From: Myxococcales bacterium
GTDB lineage: Bacteria > Myxococcota > Myxococcia > Myxococcales > Myxococcaceae
Reading direction: 5' to 3'
Assembly: GCA_003153055.1 (NCBI GenBank)
Contig: PMBV01000220.1
Coordinates: 1 to 39,922, forward strand
DNA: 39,922 nucleotides
Shown here: positions 1-8,596 of the stretch, one piece after another
Numbering within the stretch: position 1 is the stretch's first letter
Layout: every line of letters starts with the position of its first letter
Program-made: the position numbers and the translations under genes
Notes under the pieces: model-generated
Told to the model about the DNA's origin: nothing
The model's database searches: none
Seen by the model: only the letters and a program-made list of their open reading frames with translations

Positions 1-410
1 GTACTGATTCGTACACCGTGATGACACGCTCGGAGACCTCTTCCCACCGAGGAGGAGGGACCCGCCAGCGGGCGCCGAGCGGCGAGCACGCCCTGAGGTG
101 CGAGGGCGGGGCTGTCCAACCACCGAGGCCGTCTGGCCAGCCCCTCGGCCCGAGACCTCGGTGCGCATACGTGAGAAGCACCCGCCCATGCACCACTTGA
201 CCCGACCGGCCGAGGGGCTCGTGAGGCTTCGCCCAGGGCCTCCGAGCCCCTCCCCCGACCCCTGCCTCGAGCTGTTCCCGTGCTGAGGCCCGGCCCACGC
301 CCCGGCCAACGCTTCGACTGCATCCTCTCGCGCATCACCAACGAGACGACCCTCGACTCGAGGTCCGTGGCTGGCGGGGGTGAGGTCCAAATGGAAGAGC
401 ACCATTCGCA
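1..410. repeat. Dispersed composite repeat, copy A
   Basis: This non-coding stretch (1-489 has no convincing gene) shares blocks with three other places in the window. Bases 1-25 are the right half of the hairpin seen complete at 36554-36589, so the copy continues left of the window. The block near 90-160 (TGAGGTGCGAGGGCGGGGC, then TCTGGCCAGC) recurs near 13420-13475. The block near 205-227 (CGACCGGCCGAGGGGCTCG) recurs near 13957. The block near 357-397 (GAGGTCCGTGGCTGGC, then CCAAATGGAAGAGC) recurs near 13505 and 36650. In this copy the final small hairpin is damaged (ATGGAAGAGCACCATT). Confidence 0.7.
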
Positions 411-489
411 GGCCTCGCGGCAGACAGCGGGGCTGATCTGATCGCCCATCGGCCAAGTCCCAGACGCCGCCGTCCTCCTTGGCCGCGCT

Positions 490-1779
490 TCAGAACTGAA
501 TGGTGCGCTCGTCTTTGCAGCGATCCTTGAAGTGGGACTTGTCTTTGTAGAACTCTCGCCACAGCTTCAGGTAGCCCTGGGTCACCTGCTCGGGGGTCAG
601 CTGCGCCGGGCGGTACACGCAGTTCGCATCGTTGAATCGTTTCCACTCGCGGGTCAGAATCCGCCCCTCGGCCTCGAGCCGCTTCCACGACGGCGTGGCG
701 GGGTACGGCGTGAAGATGGCGAACTCCGCCTTCCGAATGCCGCTGGCTCGGGCGAACTCCAGCATGCGGTCCACCGTGCCCTCGTCGTCGTCGTCCTGCC
801 CGTAGAGGAACGAGGTGTACGGCTCGATGTCGGCCTCGAGGCACTTGGCGATGGCCTGGTGCGCCCGCTCGAGCTGGCGAGGGTCCTTCCCGGTGAAGGC
901 CTTCATGGTGACCGGGTCGAAGCCGCCCACCAGGTAGAACATCGTCACGCCCGCCTGACGCGCCTTCTTGAGCAGCGGCATCGGCGTGGCGATGATCATC
1001 GGCATCGAGATGCCGACGTAGCTCACCCGCGCCTGCTGGTTGGTCTCGATGAGGTGGTCGAACAGCGACATCAACAACCGGTTGCCTTTGCCCGGCAGCC
1101 ACGAGGTGTCTTCGGTGAGACAGGCCCGCTTTCCCCGCTTGCCCAGGGCGTCGAGCTGCGCCACCACGTGAGCGAGGGGGTACTCCCGCAGCTCCTTCGT
1201 CATCGAGGTGGGCAGGATGCACGAGTGGCACTGGAGCGGGCACCCGCGCGAGAGCTGCACCGGGTAGTCGTCGGGGTGAAAGGTGCCGCCCTCGCGGTCG
1301 ATGTAGAGTGACAGCTTGGGCAGCGGCAGCTCACCCAGAGGCACCGGCACCCGGGTGTAGCGGGGCTTCAGCGCTCCCGCTTCGAAGTCGGCCAACAGCT
1401 GCTTCCAGGCTCCTTCACCTTCGCCGATGACCACCGCGTCGACGTGCGGCTGCACCACGTCGGGCATCGCGGTGGTGAAGAGCCCGCCCGCCACCGTGCG
1501 CTTGCCCTGCTGACGGAAGTAGTCGGCCAGCTCGAGGCCTCGGGAGGCCGCCGCGGTGAAGAACGACAGGGCGACCAGGTCGGCGTCGGTGGGCGTGTCG
1601 GCGGCGACCAGACGATCGTCCCGAAACTCGACCTCCCAGTGTGCCGGGGTGACCGCGGCGAGACAGGCCATACCGAGCGACGGGGAGCCCAAGTACTCGT
1701 CCATCGGGACGTACTGGAGCAGCTCCGGGTGTGCCTGAGCATGCCGCTCGAAGCGAGGGTAGACGAACAGGACCTTCAT
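490..1779 (-). CDS. B12-binding domain radical SAM protein
   Basis: This 429-residue protein is last in a five-gene operon. Residues 1-125 look like the Rossmann-type cobalamin-binding domain that precedes many radical SAM cores; the cobalt-ligating DxHxxG motif is not evident, as in several family branches. The radical SAM cluster motif CX3CX2C is clear at Cys180, Cys184 and Cys187, within SRGCPLQCHSC. The family cleaves S-adenosylmethionine to a 5'-deoxyadenosyl radical, and B12 members often methylate or rearrange unreactive carbons. The ATG overlaps the stop of the upstream dehydrogenase (ATGA), so translation is probably coupled. Neighbouring genes suggest the substrate is an acyl chain on the operon's carrier protein, but that is inference. 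The reaction type (methylation, cyclisation or other) cannot be read from sequence. Confidence 0.88.
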   Translation of the reverse strand: MKVLFVYPRFERHAQAHPELLQYVPMDEYLGSPSLGMACLAAVTPAHWEVEFRDDRLVAADTPTDADLVALSFFTAAASRGLELADYFRQQGKRTVAGGLFTTAMPDVVQPHVDAVVIGEGEGAWKQLLADFEAGALKPRYTRVPVPLGELPLPKLSLYIDREGGTFHPDDYPVQLSRGCPLQCHSCILPTSMTKELREYPLAHVVAQLDALGKRGKRACLTEDTSWLPGKGNRLLMSLFDHLIETNQQARVSYVGISMPMIIATPMPLLKKARQAGVTMFYLVGGFDPVTMKAFTGKDPRQLERAHQAIAKCLEADIEPYTSFLYGQDDDDEGTVDRMLEFARASGIRKAEFAIFTPYPATPSWKRLEAEGRILTREWKRFNDANCVYRPAQLTPEQVTQGYLKLWREFYKDKSHFKDRCKDERTIQF

Positions 1780-3287
1780 CGGGTTTCTCCGGGGGGAAAA
1801 TCGCCCAGCGCCGCCTCGACGAGGTCACGAGCCAGGGGGAGGGTGGTGAGGCGTGCCACCTCGTGGTGGGCTTCGCTCAAGATGGTGCGGGCCAGCGCGA
1901 TGGCCTCGGGGCTCGCGGTGCGCAGGGCTCTCCGGGTGGCCGCGGCCGAGGCCTCACGCCACATCACCGCTTCACCCAGTTGGTGGAGAACGCGGGGCGC
2001 GCGGAAGACCCCGAGCTTGTAGGTGGCGAGGAGCTCCCTGCGCCAACCGTCGACCAGCGCCTCGAGCTGCCTGAGCTCCACTTCGACGGCTTCGGTCGCT
2101 GCCGGGCGCTCGACCTTCGCGGCCGCGGGCTTGCCGAGCTCATGGGCCCCGAGGTGGGCCAGCAACACGTCATTGGCGCCCTCGAAGATGCGGGTGACGC
2201 GGAGGTCGCGCAGCATGACCGCGAGCCCTGTCTCCTCGATGAAGCCCGAGCCGCCGTGGAGCTGGAGCGCGGTGTCGACCACCGCCCAGCCGGCCTCGCT
2301 GGAGAACACCTTCGCCGCCAGGGAGCGCACCGCCAGCGTGTCCTCGGGCTCGCGGGCGACCTCGTCGACCAGGGACTCCATGGCGAAGTGCTTGGCCTTC
2401 ATGTGCGCGAGCTTCTCGCGGACCACCTCGAGTGATGCGAGCGGTCGGCCGAACTGCCGCCGAATGCTGACGTGCTCCGTCGCTCGGCGAATGGCCTCCC
2501 GGGCCGTGCCACAGCAGCCGGCCGACATCAGCGTGCGGCCCCACGAGAGAATGTGCTGGAGCATCTTGGCGCCCTGGCCCGCCTCACCGAGCACGCGGTC
2601 CAGCGGCAGGCGCACGTCTTCGAGCAACAGCGCGGTCGTGGAGGAGCCCTTGAGGCCCAGCTTCTTCTCTTCTCGAAGGACCGAGAAGCCCGGGTCGCCC
2701 TTTTCAATCAGCACGACGCTCTGCCCCCGCTGGGCACCGCCGAGGCCTGGGGTCGAGACGGCCAGCGTGAAGAGGCCCGCGAAGCCGCCGTTGGTGACGA
2801 AAATCTTCTCGCCGGACACCACCAGCTCGGCGCCGTCGAGGCGGCCCTGGGTCCGCAGGTTCGAGAGGTCACTGCCCGCGCCAGCTTCGGTCGTGGAGAA
2901 CGCGGCGATGCGAGTGCCGTCGCACAGAGAGGGCAGGTAGCGCTCGTGCTGCGCCGAGTTCCCGTAGCGGACGAGCCCACGGGTGCCGAGGCCCAGGTGG
3001 AGGCCCAGCGAGACAGCCACCGAGCGATCAAACCCGGCGATGGTGCTGACCACCTTGCACGCCGACGCCAGGGGGAGCGCGGCGCCGCCGAAGGCCTCGG
3101 GCAACGTCAGCCCGAAGAGGCCCAGGCTCGCCAGCCCCTCGAGGACGCTCGTTGGAATCGCCGCGTCGTGGTCGATGGCGGCGGCGTCGAGCTCGGCGCG
3201 GCAGAAGCGCTCGGTCTCGCCCACGATGGCCCCCAGGACCTCGGGCTCAGCGCCCTGAGGCTCCGAGGCGACTTCGACTGCCGACAC
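1776..3287 (-). CDS. Acyl-CoA dehydrogenase-family flavoprotein
   Basis: 503 residues. The core has the family's flavin-binding and active-site features, including the TTEAGAGSD stretch and, near residue 375, IFEGANDV, where the Glu matches the usual catalytic base. Such enzymes use FAD to make alpha,beta double bonds in acyl thioesters. The protein is over 100 residues longer than the roughly 380-residue short-chain enzymes, with an extra C-terminal helical region as in VLCAD/ACAD9-type proteins. Translation starts at GTG, three bases after the acyl carrier protein stop, and its own stop overlaps the radical SAM start. Being next to an ACP and an acyl-AMP ligase, it more likely oxidises an ACP-bound chain than feeds general beta-oxidation; this is inference. 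Confidence 0.9.
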   Translation of the reverse strand: MSAVEVASEPQGAEPEVLGAIVGETERFCRAELDAAAIDHDAAIPTSVLEGLASLGLFGLTLPEAFGGAALPLASACKVVSTIAGFDRSVAVSLGLHLGLGTRGLVRYGNSAQHERYLPSLCDGTRIAAFSTTEAGAGSDLSNLRTQGRLDGAELVVSGEKIFVTNGGFAGLFTLAVSTPGLGGAQRGQSVVLIEKGDPGFSVLREEKKLGLKGSSTTALLLEDVRLPLDRVLGEAGQGAKMLQHILSWGRTLMSAGCCGTAREAIRRATEHVSIRRQFGRPLASLEVVREKLAHMKAKHFAMESLVDEVAREPEDTLAVRSLAAKVFSSEAGWAVVDTALQLHGGSGFIEETGLAVMLRDLRVTRIFEGANDVLLAHLGAHELGKPAAAKVERPAATEAVEVELRQLEALVDGWRRELLATYKLGVFRAPRVLHQLGEAVMWREASAAATRRALRTASPEAIALARTILSEAHHEVARLTTLPLARDLVEAALGDFPPGETR

Positions 3288-3290
3288 GAC

Positions 3291-3545
3291 TCAGGCCGCC
3301 TTCTGCGCGAGGAACTTCTTCGCCAGCTCGATGGTGGCGCCCACGGTGTGCACGTCGGCGACGTCCTCCACGCCCACGTCGAGCTCGAGCTCCTCGGCGA
3401 GCATCGAGAGGAGCTCCATCGAGGCGACCGAGTCCATGCCGAGGTCCTCACGGAGGCGGTGCTCGGGCTTGATGTCCTCGGGCTTCACGGGGACGAGTTG
3501 AGAAATCATACGAATGACGCGCGCGTCGGTGGTGTCGGGATTCAT
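3291..3545 (-). CDS. Acyl carrier protein
   Basis: 84 residues, the usual size for a stand-alone ACP. The phosphopantetheine site is Ser39 in LGMDSVASMEL, and the flanking helices are acidic. I chose the ATG at 3545 because it overlaps the stop of the upstream SDR gene (ATGA); an in-frame ATG at 3608 would lie deep inside that gene and adds a non-ACP-like tail. The protein should carry the acyl chain activated by the operon's ligase. It could instead serve a PKS or NRPS elsewhere, but none is visible here. Confidence 0.9.
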   Translation of the reverse strand: MNPDTTDARVIRMISQLVPVKPEDIKPEHRLREDLGMDSVASMELLSMLAEELELDVGVEDVADVHTVGATIELAKKFLAQKAA

Positions 3546-4597
3546 GACTGGACCTCCTGAGGAGACGGTTGGGCAATGGGGGGAAGGATTCTGACCCGGC
3601 GAGCCCACTCGTCGAACGCGGCCAGCGTGTCCTCGAGGGGGCGGAAGACGAGCCCGAGCGTGGCCCGGGCGAGGGTGGAGTCGAGGGGGACGCCGTGAAC
3701 GATGAGGTCGACCAGCTCACGAGCCAGGGCCGCGCGGCCGCCCTCGGCGTGGGCGCGCGCTTCCTCGGCGTCGGCGAAGGCGATGGCCTCGGCGGCCGGC
3801 ATCGGCCTCGAGGGCTTGACGCCGTAGTGGGTGCCGGCGAGCTCGAGCATCGACTGCAGGCTCATGCTCCCTGCCGAGAGCAGCACGCGGTGGGGAGCCT
3901 TGGGCAGCCGCCCCAGCCGCACCAGGCCCTCGGCGACGTCGCGGGCGTCGACCCAGCTCACGATGCCGTCAGGGTGGGGCACCTCGAGACCGCGACCGAG
4001 CGCCACCAGCATCGCCGAGGTGGCCACGCGCAAGTCCCACGGGCCCAGGCAGGCGCCTGGACAGGCGGTGATGACCTCGAGGCGAGACTCCCGGGCGGCG
4101 CGGCGCTCCATGTGCCACTTGAGGTCGTGGTAGGTGCCGAACCCGGGCGCCTCGGGGTAGACGTCGACTTCGGTCGACGGCCCGTGGGCGGCCGGCGCCA
4201 CCGTGGCGGTGCTCGACACGTAGATGAGCCGGCGCACTCCCGTGGCCGCCGCGGCGTCGAGCACCCGGTCGAGCTGCCCCAGCCCCGTCTTCAGCGCCGC
4301 CGCGGCGTCGAGGGAGAACTTGGGGTAGTGGCCGGCGAGGTGGAACACCACGTCGACGCCAGCCATGGCAGCGGCCAGCTCCTCCGGGGAGTCGAGGTCG
4401 ACGTGCACCATCGGCACTCGTCGCTGACGCAGGGCCAGCACGTTGGTGCGCTTGCGCCGGCCACAGCGAGGCGTGATGCCGTTGGCCAGCAGGGCGTCGA
4501 CCAAGTTGAGGCCGAGGAAACCCGCGGACCCCAGCACCAGCACCTGGCCGGGAGCAGGTCCATTCACCGCGCCGCCGAGCGAGTCTGCTGGCGTCAT
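3542..4597 (-). CDS. NAD(P)-dependent epimerase/dehydratase-type extended SDR
   Basis: 351 residues. The nucleotide-binding glycine motif GSAGFLG is at 23-29, and the catalytic pair YxxxK is Tyr156 and Lys160 (YHDLK), preceded by the SST serine around 129. The sequence resembles the 3-beta-hydroxysteroid dehydrogenase / dihydroflavonol reductase branch of extended SDRs, which also includes OleD-like beta-keto acid reductases. A keto-to-hydroxy reduction on an acyl chain is therefore plausible. The ATG at 4597 overlaps the ligase stop (ATGA), and the stop overlaps the ACP start. The upstream in-frame ATG at 4624 would overlap the ligase by ten codons and is less likely. Substrate unknown. Confidence 0.88.
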   Translation of the reverse strand: MTPADSLGGAVNGPAPGQVLVLGSAGFLGLNLVDALLANGITPRCGRRKRTNVLALRQRRVPMVHVDLDSPEELAAAMAGVDVVFHLAGHYPKFSLDAAAALKTGLGQLDRVLDAAAATGVRRLIYVSSTATVAPAAHGPSTEVDVYPEAPGFGTYHDLKWHMERRAARESRLEVITACPGACLGPWDLRVATSAMLVALGRGLEVPHPDGIVSWVDARDVAEGLVRLGRLPKAPHRVLLSAGSMSLQSMLELAGTHYGVKPSRPMPAAEAIAFADAEEARAHAEGGRAALARELVDLIVHGVPLDSTLARATLGLVFRPLEDTLAAFDEWARRVRILPPIAQPSPQEVQS

Positions 4598-6279
4598 GCC
4601 CGAGCTCCGTAGCGAGCGATGCACTCTCCCCGGCGCAGCTTGCCGCTGGTGGTGCGGGGCAGCTCTCCGGCGCCCACCAACTCGATGCGGTCCGCCATCA
4701 CGCCCAGCTCGTCGGCGATGCGCCCGCGAATGCGAGCCACCATGTCATCGGTGCTCCTCCGTCGGAGCTCCACCACCACTACCAGGGCCTCGCCTCGGGT
4801 GGCCTCGTCGAGCACCGAGAAGGCCGCGACGCCGTTGGGCGGCGTGTCAGCGACCTCGGCCACCAGGCGCTCGATGTCGGCCGGGTGGAACTTTCGCCCC
4901 GCCTTGATGATGAGCTCCTTCTCGCGACCGGTGACGTAGAGCCGGTCCTTCGAGATGACGCCGCGATCGCCCGTCCACAGCCAGCCGTCGCGCAAGGCCT
5001 TGGCCGTGGCCGCGTCGTCGCCCAGGTAGCCGTCCATCATCGCGTCGCCCTGCACGCAGATTTCCCCGTCTTCGCCCGGCTGGGCGTTGGAGCCATCGGG
5101 GCGCTTGATGGCCACCGTCATTCCTGGCAGCGGCACCCCGACCGACGGTACCTGGCGGCCTTCATGGGCGAGGTCCGCGTCAGGGGCGCCATCGGCCTGG
5201 AAGGCGACTCCGAGGACGTTCTCGGCCAGGCCGTACACCGGGAGAATGGCGCCAGCTCTCAAGCCATGGGCGGCGTGCTTGGCCTCGAAGGCCCTGAGCG
5301 TCGAGCGGAGCACCGGCTCGGAGCCGTTCAGCATCGCCCTCAGGGGCTTCAAGTCGATGGGGTTCCGCGGCCCAGCGCGGCGCAGCACCAGCTCGTAGGC
5401 GAAGTTGGGCGCCACCGTCATCGTGGCCTTGGCCTGCGAGAGCAACTCGAGCCACCGTGATGGGTGCAGGAGGAAGTCGCCGGGCTGGAGCAGGTGCACC
5501 GGGAAGCCCGCCACCAACGACGAGAGCAACACACCCACGAGGCCCATGTCGTGGAAGAAGGGGAGCCACGACACCCCCACGTCAGCGGCGTTCAGCCCCA
5601 GGGCCTCGCCCATCATCTTCGCGGAGGTCACGGCGGCGCGCTGCGAGATGACGGCGCCTCGAGGCGAGCCGGTGCTCCCCGAGGTGAACTGCACGAAGGC
5701 CGCCCGTGGGCTGTCGCTCGAGACGTCGAGGGCACCCATGATGGGCTTGGTCACCACGGGCACGTCCACTCCGGTGACAGGCCCAGGGGCGCACAGGGCG
5801 CTCACCTGGGCGACCCGGAGAATGGCCTCGGCGCCCTTGGGGAGCTGCACTCCGGCTGATGCCACCACCGGCCAGGGCAGCGGAACCGCTGTCGCCCCCA
5901 ACAACTGGGCCCCGAGAAAGGCGCCCAGGAAGTCGGGTGCGTTCGAGAACAAGAGCGCCACGCGATCGCCGGGCTTCACGCCCTCGTGCCGAAGCGCGCG
6001 CGCCCAGCCGTCGGCGAGCGCACCAGCCTGGGCAAAAGAGAGCGGCTCGGTCGTTTGCCCACGATGAAAGAAGAGCCATGGCGCGTCGGTGCGCCGTTGT
6101 CTCTCGAGCACGTCACGAAGCGTTTCTCCCACTCCTGACGTCGGACGTCCCCGCAGCACTGCCTCCAAATGGGCCTCCGTCGCCGCGGCTTGATTGATGG
6201 AACTCCGCGACGAGATAGAGCCGCGTCTGCCCGACCCTCGAGAGCCACGCCTTGATTCACGCCAAGGAAGATCTGTCAT
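4594..6279 (-). CDS. Fatty acyl-AMP ligase (FAAL-like adenylating enzyme)
   Basis: First gene of the operon, up to 561 residues. It has the adenylation P-loop FTSGSTGSPRG (198-208), the FAAL-style stretches VSWLPFFHDMGLVG, APNFAYEL, MLNGSEPV and YGLAEN, the TGDRG-type A8 region, and a C-terminal SGKLRRGE with the catalytic Lys near 547. FAALs activate fatty acids as acyl-adenylates and pass them to an ACP rather than to CoA, which fits the ACP two genes downstream. The start is uncertain. The ATG at 6279 has no clear ribosome site and gives a low-complexity basic leader. A TTG at 6168 is preceded by GGAGG with five-base spacing and begins close to the conserved domain. Confidence 0.9.
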   Translation of the reverse strand: MTDLPWRESRRGSRGSGRRGSISSRSSINQAAATEAHLEAVLRGRPTSGVGETLRDVLERQRRTDAPWLFFHRGQTTEPLSFAQAGALADGWARALRHEGVKPGDRVALLFSNAPDFLGAFLGAQLLGATAVPLPWPVVASAGVQLPKGAEAILRVAQVSALCAPGPVTGVDVPVVTKPIMGALDVSSDSPRAAFVQFTSGSTGSPRGAVISQRAAVTSAKMMGEALGLNAADVGVSWLPFFHDMGLVGVLLSSLVAGFPVHLLQPGDFLLHPSRWLELLSQAKATMTVAPNFAYELVLRRAGPRNPIDLKPLRAMLNGSEPVLRSTLRAFEAKHAAHGLRAGAILPVYGLAENVLGVAFQADGAPDADLAHEGRQVPSVGVPLPGMTVAIKRPDGSNAQPGEDGEICVQGDAMMDGYLGDDAATAKALRDGWLWTGDRGVISKDRLYVTGREKELIIKAGRKFHPADIERLVAEVADTPPNGVAAFSVLDEATRGEALVVVVELRRRSTDDMVARIRGRIADELGVMADRIELVGAGELPRTTSGKLRRGECIARYGARA

Positions 6280-6447
6280 TGATGTCTGTCAATGGGTCAG
6301 CGTCTTATGGAAGCGCTCACTCCGAGAGGAAGGGGTCTCACCTAACTGTTCTGCGGGGCTCGCACTTTTCGGTGACCCAAACGCGAGATTTGCGCCCACA
6401 AAGTCCGTACGCAGCACCCCCGCATTTCACTCTCTCAAGGGAACTCC

Positions 6448-6765
6448 ATGAAACGACTCCTCCTCCTCGCCGTCTTGGGCCTGTACGCATGTGGTCCGAT
6501 GGACGACACCACTGGGACCAACACGGGCAGCATCTCGTCAGACGGGGGTTGCAGTGACACCTGGAGCAGCTACGGCTCGGGCTTCTTCTCGAGCACCTGC
6601 GGAGGGAGCTGCCACGGCAGTCTCTACACCACGCAGGCGAACGTGCAGTCGGCGCGGTCGCAGATCAGCACGGCCATTTCTTCTGGGCGCATGCCGAAGG
6701 GAGGGGGGCTCACGAGCTCGTCAAAGGCGCGTGTTCTCACCTACTTGTCGTGCGGAGCGCCCTGA
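6448..6765 (+). CDS. Small lipoprotein with cytochrome-c-like CX3CH motif
   Basis: 105 residues. A lipoprotein signal ends at Cys15 (LGLYAC), followed by a Thr/Ser/Gly-rich linker. Residues 51-56 read C-G-G-S-C-H, one residue longer than the usual CXXCH haem c site. Farther on, GRMPKGG (Met82) resembles the MP ligand region of small cytochromes, and the end (VLTYLSCGAP) resembles their last helix. This suggests a membrane-anchored c-type cytochrome-like domain, with or without haem. AAGGGA upstream is a reasonable ribosome site. It is divergent from the ligase operon. Confidence 0.75.
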   Translation: MKRLLLLAVLGLYACGPMDDTTGTNTGSISSDGGCSDTWSSYGSGFFSSTCGGSCHGSLYTTQANVQSARSQISTAISSGRMPKGGGLTSSSKARVLTYLSCGAP

Positions 6766-6811
6766 CCGGTTCCAAAAAAGGCAACCGCGCGCGCAGTCGT
6801 TAGCCTTGGGC

Positions 6812-7402
6812 ATGGACTCTGGCATCACGGCCCTTCCGCTGATGGACTTCATGGCTGAACCCGCGTCTGGCCGTGCGCTGGTCGATCGCCTTTACGGGTT
6901 GCTCGGCGCGGACAAGCGGATCCTCATCTGGGGGCCGCGGGTCGGGGCCATCGAGCTGGCCGAAGACCTGCTCATGCTGTGGCCGAGCGCGGGAGAGGAG
7001 GTCGTCGCGGTGAACGCCGGTGCGCTGTGCACTCGCACTCGCCAAGACGGCCAAGACTCGGAGTGGGTCCAATGGGTGGACACCACGCCTCAGAAGCTCC
7101 TCGAGGAGGTGCTGGCGCGCAAGCCCAAGGGCGTGGTGGTGCTGTTCGCTGGTCCGGCCATCGTGCCGGCGCTCCCCGCGCTCCTGGGCGGGCCGTGGGG
7201 CTTCGTCACAGCCATCGCCGCCTCGTCAGCCGAAGAGGCGCAGGCCCGTTTTGCCGCGCTGGCGGGAGACGACGCCTCGAGGGTCGAGGTGCTCATCGGC
7301 CTGGCCGACGTGGGCACCGCCACCTACATCAGCGAGGTGCGCTTCACCTCGGGCGGTCCTCCGCTCGCGGCCTTGATTCATGGGAAATACCTGCTCGGCT
7401 GA
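6812..7402 (+). CDS. Hypothetical protein, possibly a degenerate type II/IV secretion-ATPase-like domain
   Basis: 196 residues, starting at the ATG after a weak ribosome site. I do not recognise it firmly. The order of its blocks resembles the C-terminal half of CpaF/PilT-type ATPases: KRILIWGPRVGAIELAEDLL where a P-loop would sit, a central strand GVVVLFAG like a Walker B strand, and WGFVTAIAASSAEEAQARFAALAG where those ATPases have the T.HA...dAl.R block. The P-loop Lys-Thr and the Walker B acid are missing, so it should not hydrolyse ATP. The alternative is an unrelated alpha/beta protein. Its neighbours give no functional clue. Confidence 0.7.
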   Translation: MDSGITALPLMDFMAEPASGRALVDRLYGLLGADKRILIWGPRVGAIELAEDLLMLWPSAGEEVVAVNAGALCTRTRQDGQDSEWVQWVDTTPQKLLEEVLARKPKGVVVLFAGPAIVPALPALLGGPWGFVTAIAASSAEEAQARFAALAGDDASRVEVLIGLADVGTATYISEVRFTSGGPPLAALIHGKYLLG

Positions 7403-7444
7403 GCCGCGCTGGTCATCCACTCGGGTTTGGGTCAAAGGGTCGCT

Positions 7445-8230
7445 GTGGCCCGAAAGCGACCAGCGCCGCGGTGGTTGGAGGCAGCGCGCCGTGGCACCGG
7501 GCCCGGCGAGGGCGTCTGGTTGTCTCGGGCCCTCGCGCGAGCCGGCGTGCTCCCGTTGGCGGCAGCCGAGGAGGCCATAGGCGCGCGCCGAGTGCGAGTC
7601 GACGGCCGGGTCGTGACCGAGCCCTTCGCCCCCGTGCAGCTCTTGGCCAACGTCACCCTCGACGGAGTGCCGGCCTCTCTCACCTGGCGCACCAGAGTGC
7701 TGGCATTCAACAAGCTGGCGGGGCTGGTGACGCACGGCACGGACCCCGAGGGCATCGGCACGGTCTTCGAAGCGCTCCTCCTCGCGATCCCGCCTGCGCT
7801 GCGTCGGTATGGCTGGCACGCGGTTGGGCGCCTCGACCGCGACACCACCGGGCTCCTGCTCTTCACCAACGATGAGCGCTTCGTCGCCCACGCGACCCGC
7901 CCCGAGACGCACCTGCCCAAGCGTTACCGGGCCACCGTGGGTGCGCCCATCACCGAGGCCCAGTTGGCGCGGCTGCGGAGCGGCGTGGAGCTCGACGATG
8001 GTCCCACTCTCCCGGCCGAAGCTCGCCAGCTCGGCGCCGCGCTGGTCGAGCTCGTCCTCACCGAGGGGCGCTACCACCAAGTCAAACGAATGCTCCAGGC
8101 GGTCGGGTTGCCCACTTTGGCGCTGCACCGCCAGGCCATCGGTGGGCTCGAGTGCGACGTCGGCGCGGGTGAGGCGCGGGAGGTGTCCGAGGCGGAGGTG
8201 TCGACGCTCCTGGGGTACGCATCGCGATGA
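7445..8230 (+). CDS. RsuA/RluB/E/F-family pseudouridine synthase
   Basis: About 261 residues. An N-terminal S4-type RNA-binding region (LSRALARAG ... ARRVRVDGRVV) is followed by the catalytic domain with GRLDRDTTGLLLFTND, in which the first Asp (about residue 131) is the nucleophile, and by the closing motif EGRYHQVKRML. The family isomerises specific uridines in rRNA. I chose GTG at 7445 because AAAGGG lies six bases upstream; an in-frame TTG at 7427 is possible. Which rRNA position it modifies cannot be told from sequence. Confidence 0.9.
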   Translation: MARKRPAPRWLEAARRGTGPGEGVWLSRALARAGVLPLAAAEEAIGARRVRVDGRVVTEPFAPVQLLANVTLDGVPASLTWRTRVLAFNKLAGLVTHGTDPEGIGTVFEALLLAIPPALRRYGWHAVGRLDRDTTGLLLFTNDERFVAHATRPETHLPKRYRATVGAPITEAQLARLRSGVELDDGPTLPAEARQLGAALVELVLTEGRYHQVKRMLQAVGLPTLALHRQAIGGLECDVGAGEAREVSEAEVSTLLGYASR

Positions 8231-8256
8231 GGGGGCTCAGGGCGATGGTGAACCTC

Positions 8257-8532
8257 CTACCGTGGCTCCCCGAAGCGACCGTTGACGAGGACGCCGAGCT
8301 CATCGACGCAGGCCTGGGCACCAGCACCGGTGCAGCGCACCTTGATGTGCATGCCTTGGGCGGCGGCCAGCATCAAGACGCCCATGATGGACTTGCCATT
8401 GACTGCCTGCCCCTCACACTCCACCTCGACCTCGCAGTGGTACCGGTTGGCCACCTTGACGAGCTGTGCGGCGGCTCGCGCGTGAAGTCCCAATGCATTG
8501 AGAATGGTGAACTCGGCTTGGGCCTGCTCCAC
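8257..8532 (-). CDS. HPr-family phosphocarrier protein
   Basis: 91 residues, close to the usual 85-90. The phosphorylatable His17 lies in LGLHARAAAQLV, and the regulatory-serine region NGKSIMG (Ser48) is intact. HPr relays phosphate from enzyme I to sugar permeases, and in bacteria with HPr kinase is also a regulatory partner. The start is GTG at 8532, with AGGAGG five bases upstream; a GTG at 8550 would place that ribosome site inside the gene. No other PTS gene is nearby. It converges with the pseudouridine synthase across 26 bases. Confidence 0.9.
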   Translation of the reverse strand: MEQAQAEFTILNALGLHARAAAQLVKVANRYHCEVEVECEGQAVNGKSIMGVLMLAAAQGMHIKVRCTGAGAQACVDELGVLVNGRFGEPR

Positions 8533-8596
8533 GAAACCTCCTCGCCGCACCGTACCATGCGTTCGGCGCGCGTCGATTCTCCGTCTCTTCGGTGCG

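Noticed and set aside
335..1243. Minus-strand 302-codon frame covering the end of the radical SAM gene and the repeat
   Set aside because: It is Arg/Ala/Gly-rich, in a shifted frame under a real gene; its tail merely translates the repeat block shared by copies A, B and D.
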